Part shown: piece after piece, positions 43,503 to 52,592 of the stretch | How positions within the stretch are numbered: position 1 is the first letter of the stretch | How the letters are laid out: every line of letters begins with the position of its first letter | Assembly (NCBI RefSeq): GCF_001913155.1 | Contig: NZ_CP018760.1 | Span: 3,038,001-3,102,000 of the forward strand | Length of the DNA stretch: 64,000 nt | Source: Maribacter hydrothermalis | GTDB lineage: Bacteria > Bacteroidota > Bacteroidia > Flavobacteriales > Flavobacteriaceae | Reading direction: 5' to 3' | The notes under the pieces: generated by a model | Database searches by the model: none | Seen by the model: only the letters and a program-made list of their open reading frames with translations | Told to the model about the DNA's origin: nothing | Position numbers and translations under genes: made by a program

Positions 43503-43533
43503 TTGTGACCCTTTAAATAGATACTTACCTTTG
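43503..43533 (+). promoter_or_regulatory. nusB promoter (TTG ... TACCTTTG)
   Basis: TTG at 43503-43505 and TACCTTTG at 43526-43533, 20 bases apart, match the Bacteroidota promoter. The -7 box ends 28 bases before the nusB ATG. Confidence 0.55.
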
Positions 43534-43561
43534 CAGCTTCAATTAAAAAAAGTTCTTTAAA

Positions 43562-44509
43562 ATGCTTACAAGAAGGCACATTAGGGTAAAGGTAATGCAA
43601 AGTATTTACGCTCTAATTCAATCCAAGGATGATTCCTTGCAAAAACAAGAGAAGTTTTTAAAAGTAAGCATAGAGAATACCTATACGCTTTACTTACTTT
43701 GGCTTAGTCTTTTTATAGAAATACATAAAAGAGCCGCAGACCAAATTTCGTTATCGGCCAATAAATATATTGCTGATAAAAAGCAAAAATTTCCAAATCC
43801 TAATAGGTTTATTCAAAACAGACTATTGTTGCAAATTGCGGACAATAAGTTATTGGCCGAAGAAATTACACATAGAAATTTAGATAATTGGTATTTAAAC
43901 GAAGAGTATGTTAAACTTATCTATAAAGATATTGTAGATAGCGATGCTTACCAAGATTATATGTCTGTAGCGGAAAGCGATTATGCTTCTGATAAGGAAT
44001 TGATATTGACATTGTTTAAAACCATTATAGCTCCTAACGAAAAAATCTATGATTATTTTGAAGATGATAAACTAACATGGGTAGACGATATTCCTATTGT
44101 GAATACTTTTGTATTAAAACATTTAAAGAAAGCAAAACCTGTACATCCTGAATCTTACTTCTTACCCAGCTTAATGAAAGATGATGACGATATGCAATAT
44201 GCACTACAGCTACTCTCTAGAACGTTGCTGAAAAATGAAGCCTTAGAAAAAGAGATTGAAGGCAAAACACCAAACTGGGATAAAGACCGTATTGCAGAGA
44301 TAGATAGTATCTTATTAAAAATGGCCATATGTGAGTTATTACACTTCCCTTCTATACCAGAAAAGGTTACTATTAATGAATATTTAGAAATAGCTAAAGA
44401 GTACTCTACCCCAAAAAGTAGCATATTTATAAATGGTATTTTAGATAAGCTTACTAAAGAATATAAGAGTGAAGGAAAGCTTAACAAAATGGGTAGGGGG
44501 CTATTATAA
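43562..44509 (+). CDS. nusB: Transcription antitermination factor NusB (long Bacteroidota form)
   Basis: Binds boxA RNA with NusE (S10) for rRNA antitermination. 315 residues, about twice E. coli NusB. The conserved N-terminus TRRHIRVKVMQSIYALIQ (residues 3-20) carries the RNA-binding arginines. The classic C-terminal half WDKDRIAEIDSILLKMAICELL near 239-260 and KVTINEYLEIAKEYSTPKSSIFINGILD near 268-295 are intact. The extra ~150 residues lie between. Followed by DUF1573 and yajC. Confidence 0.95.
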   Translation: MLTRRHIRVKVMQSIYALIQSKDDSLQKQEKFLKVSIENTYTLYLLWLSLFIEIHKRAADQISLSANKYIADKKQKFPNPNRFIQNRLLLQIADNKLLAEEITHRNLDNWYLNEEYVKLIYKDIVDSDAYQDYMSVAESDYASDKELILTLFKTIIAPNEKIYDYFEDDKLTWVDDIPIVNTFVLKHLKKAKPVHPESYFLPSLMKDDDDMQYALQLLSRTLLKNEALEKEIEGKTPNWDKDRIAEIDSILLKMAICELLHFPSIPEKVTINEYLEIAKEYSTPKSSIFINGILDKLTKEYKSEGKLNKMGRGLL

Positions 44510-44553
44510 AAATATTTTATAATTTTACACTTAATAGATAAATTTAAAATAGT

Positions 44554-45024
44554 ATGAAAAAAATAGTATTAATTGTTGGTCTTGTATCAATGGTAGCTTT
44601 TACTTCTTGTAAAGACAATGCATCAAGTAAAATTAAGATGGACAATGTAGAAGAAGCTGCAGTTAGAGATGAAGCAGCAAAAGCAGTACCTGTAATGTCT
44701 TTTGAAAAGGCAGAACATGACTTTGGAACAATTGAGCAAGGTGCGGCACAGGAAACAGTTTTTAAATTTACTAATACAGGTAACGCCCCTTTAATTATTA
44801 CCGATGCTAAAAGTAGCTGTGGTTGTACGGTTCCTAATCCTCCTAAAGATCCAATTGCACCAGGTGAAACAGGAGAACTAACCGTTAATTTTAACGGAGC
44901 TGGACAAAATCAGGTTACTAAGACCATTACTGTTACGGCAAATACTGAAAAAGGTTCCGAGCTTTTAAGAATTAAAGCTTTTGTAAACCCAAAAGGAGCA
45001 GCTCCATTAGGACCTGTTAAATAA
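44554..45024 (+). CDS. DUF1573 lipoprotein
   Basis: 156 residues with lipobox TSC (Cys 19) after a short signal peptide. One DUF1573 (Ig-like, ASH/PapD-like) domain: EKAEHDFGTIEQG near 50-62, KFTNTGNAPLIITDAKSSCGCTVP near 71-94 with the family's hallmark SSCGCT, then PIAPGETGELTVNFN near 100-114. Periplasm-facing, function unknown. Between nusB and yajC, its conserved place in this phylum. Confidence 0.9.
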   Translation: MKKIVLIVGLVSMVAFTSCKDNASSKIKMDNVEEAAVRDEAAKAVPVMSFEKAEHDFGTIEQGAAQETVFKFTNTGNAPLIITDAKSSCGCTVPNPPKDPIAPGETGELTVNFNGAGQNQVTKTITVTANTEKGSELLRIKAFVNPKGAAPLGPVK

Positions 45025-45048
45025 TTATAAATACATATAAACCAAGAA

Positions 45049-45336
45049 ATGGGTGATATAGGGCAGTTTCTTCCGATGATTTTAATTTTTGTGGTCGCAT
45101 ATTTTTTTATGATCAGACCTCAAATGAAAAGACAGAAGGATGAAAAGAAGTTTTCGGCAGAATTAAAACGTGGTGATCGTGTTATTACCAAAAGTGGTCT
45201 GCATGGAAAAGTTGTGGATTTAAATGATAATGATTTTTCTTGTGTACTGGAAACAATGGCAGGGAAATTAAAGTTTGATAGATCTGCCATATCCATGGAA
45301 ATGAGCGCTAAATTAAATGCTCCAGAAAAAAAGTAA
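45049..45336 (+). CDS. yajC: Preprotein translocase subunit YajC
   Basis: 95-residue accessory subunit of SecDF. One membrane segment (about 6-24, ILIFVVAYFFMI) followed by the hallmark RPQMKRQKDEKKF, then a small cytoplasmic domain with LKRGDRVITKSGLHGKVVDL near 38-57. Normal length. No ybbR or coaE gene follows, although these often do in Flavobacteria; a 189-base gap with a terminator comes next. Confidence 0.95.
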   Translation: MGDIGQFLPMILIFVVAYFFMIRPQMKRQKDEKKFSAELKRGDRVITKSGLHGKVVDLNDNDFSCVLETMAGKLKFDRSAISMEMSAKLNAPEKK

Positions 45337-45452
45337 ACTACCTCAAGGTTAGCCAAGTGTAGGTCTTCTTAAGAGAATAACCTTATAGTTTCAAGGCAAG
45401 TCTTTGAGTTTTAAAATCTCGAATATCGAGTAATTTTTCTGAATTCATATAA

Positions 45453-45483
45453 AAAACATCGATGGAAACATCGGTGTTTTTTT
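45453..45483 (+). terminator. Intrinsic terminator after yajC
   Basis: AAAACATCGATG, GAAA tetraloop, CATCGGTGTTTT and a T-run: a 12-pair stem with one G-U. It lies 116 bases beyond yajC; the stretch between holds only a short CTCGA-ATA-TCGAG inverted repeat (45418-45430). Confidence 0.85.
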
Positions 45484-45525
45484 ATGAACAAATGTGTTAT
45501 ATTTATGTACACTTAAATCAATAGC

Positions 45526-46875
45526 ATGCTACACAATAGAAGAAGTTTTATTAGAAAAGGAACCGCAGGGTTGGTAATGACAGGAGCATCATTTATGTTT
45601 CCGATGGAATTATTATCAATGATGCGTAAAAAGGTTGGCGCCAATGACACTATAAATGTTGGCTTGGTAGGTTGTAAGGGAATGGGATTCTCAGATTTAA
45701 GCTCTTTTCTAAAAATGAGCGAAATCAATGTCATAGCATTATGCGATGTAGATGAGAATGTATTAAGTGAAAGAACTGCTGATCTTGAAAAAGCGGGAAT
45801 TAAAAAGCCAAAATGGTATAACGATTATAGAAAGTTATATGAGAATAAAGATATTGATGTTGTCATTATCGGCACTCCTGATCATTGGCACTGCCTTCAG
45901 TTAACGGATGCTTTACAGGCAGGTAAAGATGTGTATTGCGAGAAACCGATTGCCAACTCTGTGCAAGAGGCGAACATTATGTTAGACTTTGTGCAATCTC
46001 GTGATAAAATCGTTCAAATAGGGCAGTGGCAACGTAGCCAACCCCATTTTGTTGACGCCATTAATTTTGTACACTCTGGTGCTTTGGGTGAAATACGTTT
46101 GGCAAAAGCATGGGCATACCAAGGTTGGATGAAACCGGTACCTGCGGTGGCAGATTCCCCAGTTCCTGCGGGAGTAGATTATAAAATGTGGTTGGGTCCG
46201 GCACCAGATAGAGCCTTTAATAAAAATAGATTTCATTTCGATTTTAGATGGTTTTGGGATTATGCTGGCGGCCTAATGACGGATTGGGGAGTGCACCTTA
46301 TGGATTATGCGTTGTACGGTATGAAAGCCGGAACACCCAAATCGGTAATGGCCTTGGGCGGAAAATTTGCATACCCTAATGATGCATCAGAAACTCCAGA
46401 TACGCTTCAGACGGTTTACGAGTATGACGGATTCTCAATTCTTTGGGAACACGCCACAGGTATAGATGGTGGTAATTACGGTAGAAACCACGGTATTGCT
46501 TTTATTGGAAATAACGGAACTTTAGTTGTTGATCGTAATGGTTGGGAAGTAATACCAGAAACAGAATTTCAAGGGTGGAGTAAAGAAGGGATTCCTAAAA
46601 TTGAAGCCATTTCAAATGGTAAAGGTGATTTCAGCGGATTGGATTTGCACACTAAAAACTTTATTGATGCTGTTAAAAGTAGGGATAATACAAAACTAAA
46701 CGCACCAATAAAAGTTGGCTATGATGCTGCTTTGGTTTCACATATGGGAAATGTTGCCTTTAAAACAGGAAATAGAATTTATTGGGATGAAACAGCAGGG
46801 CAATTTAAAAATGAAGAAGCCAATCAGTTTTTAAAAGCAAATTATCATAATGGCTGGCAGCTGCCAACTTTGTAA
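45526..46875 (+). CDS. Gfo/Idh/MocA oxidoreductase, Tat-exported
   Basis: 449-residue NAD(P)-dependent sugar or polyol oxidoreductase. The N-terminus NRRSFIRKG is a twin-arginine motif followed by a hydrophobic stretch, so it is exported folded with cofactor. Rossmann start VNVGLVGCKGMGFSD near 42-56, then GTPDHWHCLQ near 116-125 and DVYCEKPIANSV near 136-147 with the EKP catalytic Lys. DWGVHLMDYALYG near 254-266 carries the conserved H/D region. Likely carbohydrate catabolism in the periplasm. Substrate unknown. Confidence 0.9.
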   Translation: MLHNRRSFIRKGTAGLVMTGASFMFPMELLSMMRKKVGANDTINVGLVGCKGMGFSDLSSFLKMSEINVIALCDVDENVLSERTADLEKAGIKKPKWYNDYRKLYENKDIDVVIIGTPDHWHCLQLTDALQAGKDVYCEKPIANSVQEANIMLDFVQSRDKIVQIGQWQRSQPHFVDAINFVHSGALGEIRLAKAWAYQGWMKPVPAVADSPVPAGVDYKMWLGPAPDRAFNKNRFHFDFRWFWDYAGGLMTDWGVHLMDYALYGMKAGTPKSVMALGGKFAYPNDASETPDTLQTVYEYDGFSILWEHATGIDGGNYGRNHGIAFIGNNGTLVVDRNGWEVIPETEFQGWSKEGIPKIEAISNGKGDFSGLDLHTKNFIDAVKSRDNTKLNAPIKVGYDAALVSHMGNVAFKTGNRIYWDETAGQFKNEEANQFLKANYHNGWQLPTL

Positions 46876-46880
46876 ATATT

Positions 46881-47480
46881 TTATTTTCGGTAAATATCGT
46901 TGAGACCTTTACCGGCTATTATTAACGGAACTATCTTTTCTAATCGAGATAGTTTCGTTTTTTCTTGTTTTGCCGTTGCAATATACTCAGCGTAGTCTTT
47001 TTGTTTGGAATAGGTTAATTTGTTAAATGAAGTTTTTAGGTCCACATTGTTTTTAAGCGCAATAGTTAAATGAGTGGGGATCTCAATTTTGGCTTTTGGT
47101 TTCTTTTCAACTTTTAACTGCAATCCCTTTTTTTGATTTTTAATAGCCTCTTTTATGTACGCTGTAACTACCTTTTTGTCGATGTCTTTTTTTGATGAAA
47201 ATTTCCAGTGACGCATTGCCATGGTTTTGCCTTCTTGTGCATTTTCAAGTACTTTTTTTGGGTCGCTTAAAAACACGCCGTTAAAGAACCAAATTCCAAA
47301 ATGAGTCTTAAATTTACTAATAGCAATAACATTTTTATCATCAATCATATATGTCGGGAAGCTCCATTTGTAGGTTTCTGTCAACCCACATGCTAAAGCT
47401 AGGGATCTTAGCTCTGCAACTCCACTTTTAAAATGATGCGCTTCATTATAGAATTTATCTAATTTCTCTTGCTTTTCCAT
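46881..47480 (-). CDS. DUF1801 / YdeI-OmpD-associated family protein
   Basis: 199 residues, no signal peptide. N-terminal YdhG-like DUF1801 domain (about 10-115): TYKWSFPTYMIDDKNVIAISKFKTHFGIWFFNG in part. C-terminal bacteriocin-protection YdeI/OmpD-associated segment (about 135-199): IPTHLTIALKNNVDLKTSFNKLTYSKQKDYAEYI. The two domains occur together in many Bacteroidota. Function unknown. It starts 4 bases after the stop of pepT, so cotranscribed. Confidence 0.85.
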   Translation of the reverse strand: MEKQEKLDKFYNEAHHFKSGVAELRSLALACGLTETYKWSFPTYMIDDKNVIAISKFKTHFGIWFFNGVFLSDPKKVLENAQEGKTMAMRHWKFSSKKDIDKKVVTAYIKEAIKNQKKGLQLKVEKKPKAKIEIPTHLTIALKNNVDLKTSFNKLTYSKQKDYAEYIATAKQEKTKLSRLEKIVPLIIAGKGLNDIYRK

Positions 47481-47484
47481 CGAA

Positions 47485-48708
47485 TTATCTATTTGCGGTT
47501 AACTCACATATTCTAACAATAACCTCTACCGCCTTTTGCATACTTTCTACGGGTACATATTCATATTTGCCATGAAAATTATGGCCGCCAGCAAAAATGT
47601 TGGGACAAGGCAATCCCATATAACTTAACTGAGAACCATCTGTTCCCCCTCTAATAGGTTTTATAATTGGTTTTATACCAATATCCTTCATTGCTTTCTC
47701 GGCTATTTCTATAATATGGTAAACAGGTTCAATTTTCACTTTCATATTAAAATACTGATCTTTTAATTCGAGTGTAATACAATTATCGTATTTATGATTG
47801 TATTTTTTGACCAATACTTTTAGTAATTCTTTTCTTTCATTAAAACGTTGTAGGTTGTGGTCTCTAATAATTAACCCAACAGTAGCGTTTTCAATTTCCC
47901 CATTGATATGATGTACGTGAAAAAAGCCTTCTCTGTCATCGGTTTCTTCCGGTATTTCATGTTGAGGTAACTCTCCTATAATTTTATTGGCAATAAGTGT
48001 GGCATTTACCATTTTACCTTTTGCATAACCTGGGTGCACACTTTTGCCTTTAATAGTGATTGTAGCTTCTGCAGCATTAAAATTCTCGTACTCTAATTCG
48101 CCAATTTGACTTCCGTCCATGGTATATGCCCATTCAGCACCAAATTTTTTAACATCGAATTTATGAGCACCTCTTCCTATTTCTTCATCGGGTGTAAAAC
48201 CAATGCGTATAGTACCGTGTTTAATTTCTGGATGTTTAACCAAATATTCCATTGCAATAACTATCTCTGTAATACCAGCTTTGTCATCTGCACCTAATAG
48301 TGTAGTGCCATCTGTCGTGATAATTGTTTGTCCAATATATTGTAGCAAATCATCGAAATAGCCAGAAGATAATATGATGTTTTTTTCTTCATTAAGTACA
48401 ATATCCTTTCCATCGTAATTCTCAATTATTTGCGGTTTTACATTGGTACCACTAAAATCCGGAGATGTATCAAAATGTGAAATAAAACCTATTGTGGGAA
48501 CATCATGAGTTACGTTAGATGGCAGTGTTGCCATAATATATGCATTGTCATCTATGGTAACATCTACCAACCCAATAGCCTTTAAATCTTCCACTAGCTT
48601 ATTTGCTAAATTCCATTGTTTTTTAGTACTAGGTGTGGTTTCTGAATTCGGGTCGCTTTGGGTGTCAATAGTAATGTAACTGATAAAACGGTCAATGATA
48701 TGTTGCAT
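47485..48708 (-). CDS. pepT: Peptidase T (tripeptide aminopeptidase)
   Basis: 407-residue di-zinc aminopeptidase of family M20 that removes the N-terminal residue of tripeptides in the cytoplasm. Zinc/catalytic segments: GFISHFDTSPDFSG near 72-85 (H), LLGADDKAGITE near 136-147 (D), FTPDEEIGRGAHKFD near 170-184 (EE), MDGSQIGELEYENFNAA near 193-209 and the C-terminal GGTDGSQLSYMGLPCPNIFAGGHNFHG near 353-379 (H). Normal length. Forms a pair with the DUF1801 gene. Confidence 0.96.
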   Translation of the reverse strand: MQHIIDRFISYITIDTQSDPNSETTPSTKKQWNLANKLVEDLKAIGLVDVTIDDNAYIMATLPSNVTHDVPTIGFISHFDTSPDFSGTNVKPQIIENYDGKDIVLNEEKNIILSSGYFDDLLQYIGQTIITTDGTTLLGADDKAGITEIVIAMEYLVKHPEIKHGTIRIGFTPDEEIGRGAHKFDVKKFGAEWAYTMDGSQIGELEYENFNAAEATITIKGKSVHPGYAKGKMVNATLIANKIIGELPQHEIPEETDDREGFFHVHHINGEIENATVGLIIRDHNLQRFNERKELLKVLVKKYNHKYDNCITLELKDQYFNMKVKIEPVYHIIEIAEKAMKDIGIKPIIKPIRGGTDGSQLSYMGLPCPNIFAGGHNFHGKYEYVPVESMQKAVEVIVRICELTANR

Positions 48709-48778
48709 AGTAAAACGATTTTATCAAAAATAGGCTTATAAATTGTAATTTAGTAAATGTAAGATTCGATAAATTTTA

Positions 48779-49231
48779 ATGATGAAAAAATATAGTTTTA
48801 TAGTGTTTTTCTACGCTTTTACTTTTTTTAATATGCTAAACGCACAGGCAGATTGTATTTTAGGTGTTGGTATCACAAATGATTCTATAATTTCGGATAT
48901 TTTTCTATTGAACGAAATGCAGCATGAGAAACTTAGAAGTTTTAGTGCCGAATTAAAATATAGAAACGATTTGTTGAACATAGAACTTAAGAATGTAAAA
49001 AATAGGCATCCGCAGAGTAATGTTACGGAATTACGACAATTAGCCGATAAATATAAAAGTGTAATGGACAGTATGTCAAGTGTGCAATCTATGATAGATA
49101 AAAGAATGTTGTCATTATTTAATAGCAAACAATACGAGTTATATAGAGTGCTGTGTAAAGAGGCTGCTCGTTCTCCGTTCGTTGTTATACCAGTTGTATA
49201 CACCGATAGTGTCAATAACGAAAACAGATAA
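48779..49231 (+). CDS. Exported helical protein, CpxP/Spy-like in layout
   Basis: 150 residues with a signal peptide (hydrophobic near 5-18, ending LNAQ). The rest is two or three amphipathic helices: LLNEMQHEKLRSFSAELKYRND near 43-64, NVTELRQLADKYKSVMDSM near 79-97 and MIDKRMLSLFNSKQYELYRVL near 103-123. The 'LT-x-x-Q/K ... L-T-x-x-Q-x-x-x-Y' type pattern of CpxP/Spy and of flavobacterial heavy-metal sensors is only loosely visible. Function unknown. It precedes pyrD on the same strand. Confidence 0.65.
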   Translation: MMKKYSFIVFFYAFTFFNMLNAQADCILGVGITNDSIISDIFLLNEMQHEKLRSFSAELKYRNDLLNIELKNVKNRHPQSNVTELRQLADKYKSVMDSMSSVQSMIDKRMLSLFNSKQYELYRVLCKEAARSPFVVIPVVYTDSVNNENR

Positions 49232-49263
49232 TGTATTTAGGTTCATTTTAAAATACTCTTTCG

Positions 49264-49271
49264 TATTTTTG
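49264..49271 (+). promoter_or_regulatory. -7 promoter box of pyrD
   Basis: TATTTTTG matches TAnnTTTG; it ends 19 bases before the pyrD ATG at 49291. No clear -33 TTTG. Confidence 0.45.
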
Positions 49272-49290
49272 CCACAACTAAACTATATAA

Positions 49291-50334
49291 ATGTACAGGC
49301 TTATTATTAGACCTATTTTGTTCCTTTTAGATCCAGAAAAGGTTCATCATATTAGTTTTTCTTCCATTAAATTTTTATCTCAAATTGGGTTATCGGGTCT
49401 TTTTAAATCAATTTTTTTGATAGAGGATAAAAGGTTAGAACGAGAACTTTTTGGATTGAAATTCAAAAATCCGGTAGGCTTAGCTGCGGGCTTTGATAAA
49501 AACGCAGTGCTCTATAATGAGCTATCAAATTTTGGATTTGGCTTCGTAGAAATAGGAACATTAACGCCAAAACCACAAGATGGAAACCCTAAAAAAAGAT
49601 TATTTCGGTTAAAAGCCGACAAAGCTATTATTAACCGTATGGGGTTTAATAACAACGGAGTTTTTGATGCGGTTGAAAAATTAAAAAAAGAGCATAAAGT
49701 TCTAATAGGGGGAAATATAGGTAAGAATAAGATAACCCCAAATAATGAAGCTATTAAAGACTACTTAATTTGTTTTGATGCATTGTTTGATCACGTAGAT
49801 TATTTCGTTGTAAATGTTAGTTCACCAAATACTCCGGGGTTAAGAGAATTACAAGATAAAGAGCCATTAATGGCATTGCTTAATGAATTGCAATTAGAAA
49901 ATTCTAAATTATGTAAACAAAAGGAAACTATTCGAAAGCCTATACTTTTAAAAATTGCGCCCGACTTAACTGAAAGTCAATTGTTAGATATTATTGAAAT
50001 AGTGGACAAAACAAAGATTGACGGAGTAATCGCTACCAATACCACAATATCACGGGATAATTTAAAATCACATGCACCTTTAGTAAAAGAAGCGGGTGGA
50101 TTAAGTGGAGCACCATTAAAAAATAGAAGTACTGAAGTGATACGGTTTTTAGCACAAAAAAGTAATAAATCGTTTCCAATTATTGGTGTAGGTGGTATTC
50201 ACTCTGCTGAAGATGCTATTGAGAAATTAGAAGCTGGTGCGGACTTAATTCAACTATGGACAGGTTTTGTATACGAAGGCCCTGGTTTAGTTAAAAAAAT
50301 AAATAAGTCCATACTAGAAAAGCTAAATGCTTAA
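49291..50334 (+). CDS. pyrD: Dihydroorotate dehydrogenase (quinone), class 2
   Basis: Oxidises dihydroorotate to orotate with FMN, passing electrons to menaquinone at the inner membrane. 347 residues. The N-terminal helical membrane-binding extension (1-40) marks class 2. FMN/substrate residues: [15 protein letters not shown] near 57-71, NRMGFNNNG near 111-119, [14 protein letters not shown] near 173-186 with the catalytic Ser, LKIAPDLT near 219-226, ATNTT near 248 and GVGGI near 299. pyrF is at 7104. Confidence 0.97.
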   Translation: MYRLIIRPILFLLDPEKVHHISFSSIKFLSQIGLSGLFKSIFLIEDKRLERELFGLKFKNPVGLAAGFDKNAVLYNELSNFGFGFVEIGTLTPKPQDGNPKKRLFRLKADKAIINRMGFNNNGVFDAVEKLKKEHKVLIGGNIGKNKITPNNEAIKDYLICFDALFDHVDYFVVNVSSPNTPGLRELQDKEPLMALLNELQLENSKLCKQKETIRKPILLKIAPDLTESQLLDIIEIVDKTKIDGVIATNTTISRDNLKSHAPLVKEAGGLSGAPLKNRSTEVIRFLAQKSNKSFPIIGVGGIHSAEDAIEKLEAGADLIQLWTGFVYEGPGLVKKINKSILEKLNA

Positions 50335-50350
50335 AATTTATAACTGCTAA

Positions 50351-50393
50351 AAACAAAAAGCCATTATACAAAGAGTATAATGGCTTTTTGTTT
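50351..50393. terminator. Long bidirectional intrinsic terminator
   Basis: Nineteen perfect base pairs, AAACAAAAAGCCATTATAC and its complement, with loop AAAGA. A-run and T-run on both sides stop pyrD (plus) and the Dabb gene (minus). Confidence 0.9.
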
Positions 50394-50408
50394 TATATAA
50401 ATTAGCAA

Positions 50409-50819
50409 TTATGGCTTCGTCCAATAATCGAATACAAGTACATCTTCTAAATAGGGGGTTAGTACAGCACCAAAAGCCTTATGGTCGGGGTGTGGTAAGT
50501 ATATTGCACGGTCTTCTTCACTATTAAAAGTAAGAAAGAATGCATGTGTAAAGCCTTTATCCAAGCCTTCTGGACTATTATTTAATCCGTATTCATACCC
50601 TTTTATTTCACTAATTTTAGATGGTAAAGCGCTAAATGCATCTTCAACTTCTTTCATTTGTGCTTTAGTGGTTCCTTCTTTAAACTTAAAAAGAACAACA
50701 TGTCTTAAAAGACTATCCGTTTGTATCATTATAGTTGGGTTGGGATTTTTAGTAGTTGCAGTAAAAGAACTTGCCATAAATGAAATACTAATTAAAAAAA
50801 TAAAGGTTTTAATTTTCAT
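50409..50819 (-). CDS. Exported Dabb (stress-responsive A/B barrel) protein
   Basis: 136 residues from ATG at 50819 (MKIKTFIFLISISFMASSF is a clean signal peptide; the frame is open 7 codons upstream). One Dabb domain (about 36-134): LLRHVVLFKFKEGTTKAQ near 36-53, LPSKISEIKGYEYG near 65-78 and HAFFLTFNSEEDRAIYLPHPDHKAFG near 93-118, the family's signature. Dimeric alpha+beta barrels of this type bind or transform small molecules. Exported, exact role unknown. Confidence 0.88.
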   Translation of the reverse strand: MKIKTFIFLISISFMASSFTATTKNPNPTIMIQTDSLLRHVVLFKFKEGTTKAQMKEVEDAFSALPSKISEIKGYEYGLNNSPEGLDKGFTHAFFLTFNSEEDRAIYLPHPDHKAFGAVLTPYLEDVLVFDYWTKP

Positions 50820-50905
50820 AGTTTGTTGATTTTTAAACAAGATATTAAAAATAGGTGTATTTCATGTTAATTCGTACTTTTCGGGTTAAACAAATATATT
50901 TTTAA

Positions 50906-51526
50906 TTGAACTACGACATTTTATTGGCCTTTTCTATGGCAACGTTTGTTTTGGCACTTTCACCCGGACCTGATAATATTTTTGTGCTCATACAAAGTAT
51001 TAGCAATGGTAAAAAATATGGATTAGCGGTCGTTGCAGGTTTAATGACGGGATGTCTAGTACACACTACATTATTAGCTTTTGGAGTCTCCGCGATAATC
51101 AAGAACAACCCTACAATATTTACATTTATTAAAGTCTTTGGCGCCGCGTATTTAGTATATCTTTCTATTATGGTGTATAAGGGAGGTGATGCCATATCTA
51201 TCGAAGGAGAAGACCCAAATAAAAAAAGTTTTGGGTCATTATATAAACAGGGTTTTATAATGAATGTATTAAACCCAAAGGTGACCATATTTTTTCTTGC
51301 CTTTTTTCCAGGGTTTCTATTTTCAGATTCTTTAAGTAACGTCATTCAATTTTACACCCTTGGTTTTTTATTTATTTTAGTTTCTTCAATTGTTTTTGGA
51401 GGTATAGCTATACTGTCTGGTCAAATCTCAAATTTTTTAACAACAAATCAAAGAACAGGTTTTGTTTTAAAATGGGTTCAAATTATTGTCTTCGTCGGTA
51501 TTGCCATTTACTTATTTTTAGGGTAG
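50906..51526 (+). CDS. LysE family amino acid exporter
   Basis: 206 residues with about six membrane segments, TTG start at 50906. The N-terminal ALSPGPDNIFVLIQS near 17-31 is the LysE/RhtB signature (S-P-G-P), followed by GLMTGCLVHT near 46-55 and FIMNVLNPKVTIFFLAFFPGF near 113-133 with the second conserved NPK. Exports an amino acid such as lysine, homoserine or threonine; substrate not predictable. lysA is 10 kb away. Confidence 0.9.
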   Translation: MNYDILLAFSMATFVLALSPGPDNIFVLIQSISNGKKYGLAVVAGLMTGCLVHTTLLAFGVSAIIKNNPTIFTFIKVFGAAYLVYLSIMVYKGGDAISIEGEDPNKKSFGSLYKQGFIMNVLNPKVTIFFLAFFPGFLFSDSLSNVIQFYTLGFLFILVSSIVFGGIAILSGQISNFLTTNQRTGFVLKWVQIIVFVGIAIYLFLG

Positions 51527-51567
51527 TTTATTTGAAGTATTAATAGTATATACTTATTTAGAGTTTG

Positions 51568-51575
51568 TATTTTTG
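51568..51575 (+). promoter_or_regulatory. -7 promoter box of HMG-CoA lyase gene
   Basis: TATTTTTG ends 4 bases before the ATG at 51580, so the transcript would be leaderless or nearly so. No -33 TTTG at the right place. Confidence 0.35.
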
Positions 51576-51579
51576 CATA

Positions 51580-52449
51580 ATGTCTAATTCAAGGATTAAA
51601 ATAGTTGAATGTCCAAGGGATGCCATGCAGGGCATTAAGCAATTTATACCTACCAACGAAAAGGCAAGGTATTTGCAATCTTTATTAGGTTGTGGATTTG
51701 ATACGCTGGATTTTGGCAGCTTTGTTTCACCAAAAGCAATACCTCAAATGGTAGATACAGCTGAGGTTTTGTCAAAATTAGATCTTTCTAAAACTGATAC
51801 AAAATTACTTTCAATAGTGGCAAATGTTCGTGGAGCAGCAGATGCCGTGTCGCATCCCGAAGTAGATTATTTAGGTTTTCCTTTTTCTATTTCAGAAAAT
51901 TTTCAAATGCGAAATACGCATAAAACTATTGCACAGTCAGTAGAAACTTTACAAGAGATTTTCAATTTAGCAGATGCAGCTAATAAAGAGGTTGTAACTT
52001 ATATTTCAATGGGTTTCGGTAATCCTTATGGTGACCCTTGGGATGTAGAAATTGTTGGTGAATGGACGGAAAAACTTGCAAAAATGGGAGCTAAAATTTT
52101 ATCGCTCTCGGATACCGTTGGTTCATCCGACCCAGAAACTATTTCTTATTTGTTCTCTAATTTAATTCCTAAATATCCGACCATAGAATTTGGGGCACAT
52201 TTACATACAACACTATCAAAATGGCATGAGAAAATTGCTGCTGCGTATGAATCCGGTTGTAAGCGTTTTGATGGTGCAATACAAGGTTTTGGAGGTTGCC
52301 CAATGGCTAAAGATGATTTAACTGGTAATATGCCTACAGAAAAAATGTTGTCTTATTTCACTGCAGAAAAAATAGACAGTGGTGTAAATTGGATGGCTTT
52401 TGAAGCTTCTTATAATAAAGCTACCGAGCTATTTACAGCTTACCATTAA
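51580..52449 (+). CDS. Hydroxymethylglutaryl-CoA lyase
   Basis: Splits HMG-CoA to acetyl-CoA and acetoacetate, last step of leucine degradation. 289 residues; ATG at 51580 replaces the upstream TTG at 51565, which overlaps the promoter. DmpG-like TIM barrel: ECPRDAMQG near 10-18, DFGSFVSPKAIPQ near 40-52, YISMGFGNPYGDPW near 142-155, LSDTVGSSDPE near 175-185, HLHTT near 204 and the catalytic-Cys motif GGCPMAKDDLTGN near 239-251. Other leucine-degradation genes are not nearby. Confidence 0.93.
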   Translation: MSNSRIKIVECPRDAMQGIKQFIPTNEKARYLQSLLGCGFDTLDFGSFVSPKAIPQMVDTAEVLSKLDLSKTDTKLLSIVANVRGAADAVSHPEVDYLGFPFSISENFQMRNTHKTIAQSVETLQEIFNLADAANKEVVTYISMGFGNPYGDPWDVEIVGEWTEKLAKMGAKILSLSDTVGSSDPETISYLFSNLIPKYPTIEFGAHLHTTLSKWHEKIAAAYESGCKRFDGAIQGFGGCPMAKDDLTGNMPTEKMLSYFTAEKIDSGVNWMAFEASYNKATELFTAYH

Positions 52450-52512
52450 ATAGGGTTTCTCTTATACTTGAGTTTTGATTATTAAGTTTATTTAGATTTA
52501 TTACAAATAAAC

Positions 52513-52543
52513 TTTGATAAGTTCATAATACATTATAGATTTG
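52513..52543 (+). promoter_or_regulatory. Promoter of the porin/FMN-binding operon
   Basis: TTTG (52513-52516) and TAGATTTG (52536-52543), 19 bases apart, match the Bacteroidota elements. The -7 box ends 49 bases before the porin ATG at 52593. Confidence 0.6.
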
Positions 52544-52592
52544 CACCCCGTTAATAAAAAGTTAACGCTTGGTTTAAATAAATTTGTCTATA

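Noticed and set aside
43388..43600. Minus-strand 70-codon frame over the ABC exporter start and nusB start
   Set aside because: Lies across the divergent promoter region and both true gene starts; composition shows no domain or signal.
45418..45430. CTCGA-ATA-TCGAG hairpin after yajC
   Set aside because: Too short to be a terminator or riboswitch, with no T-tract.
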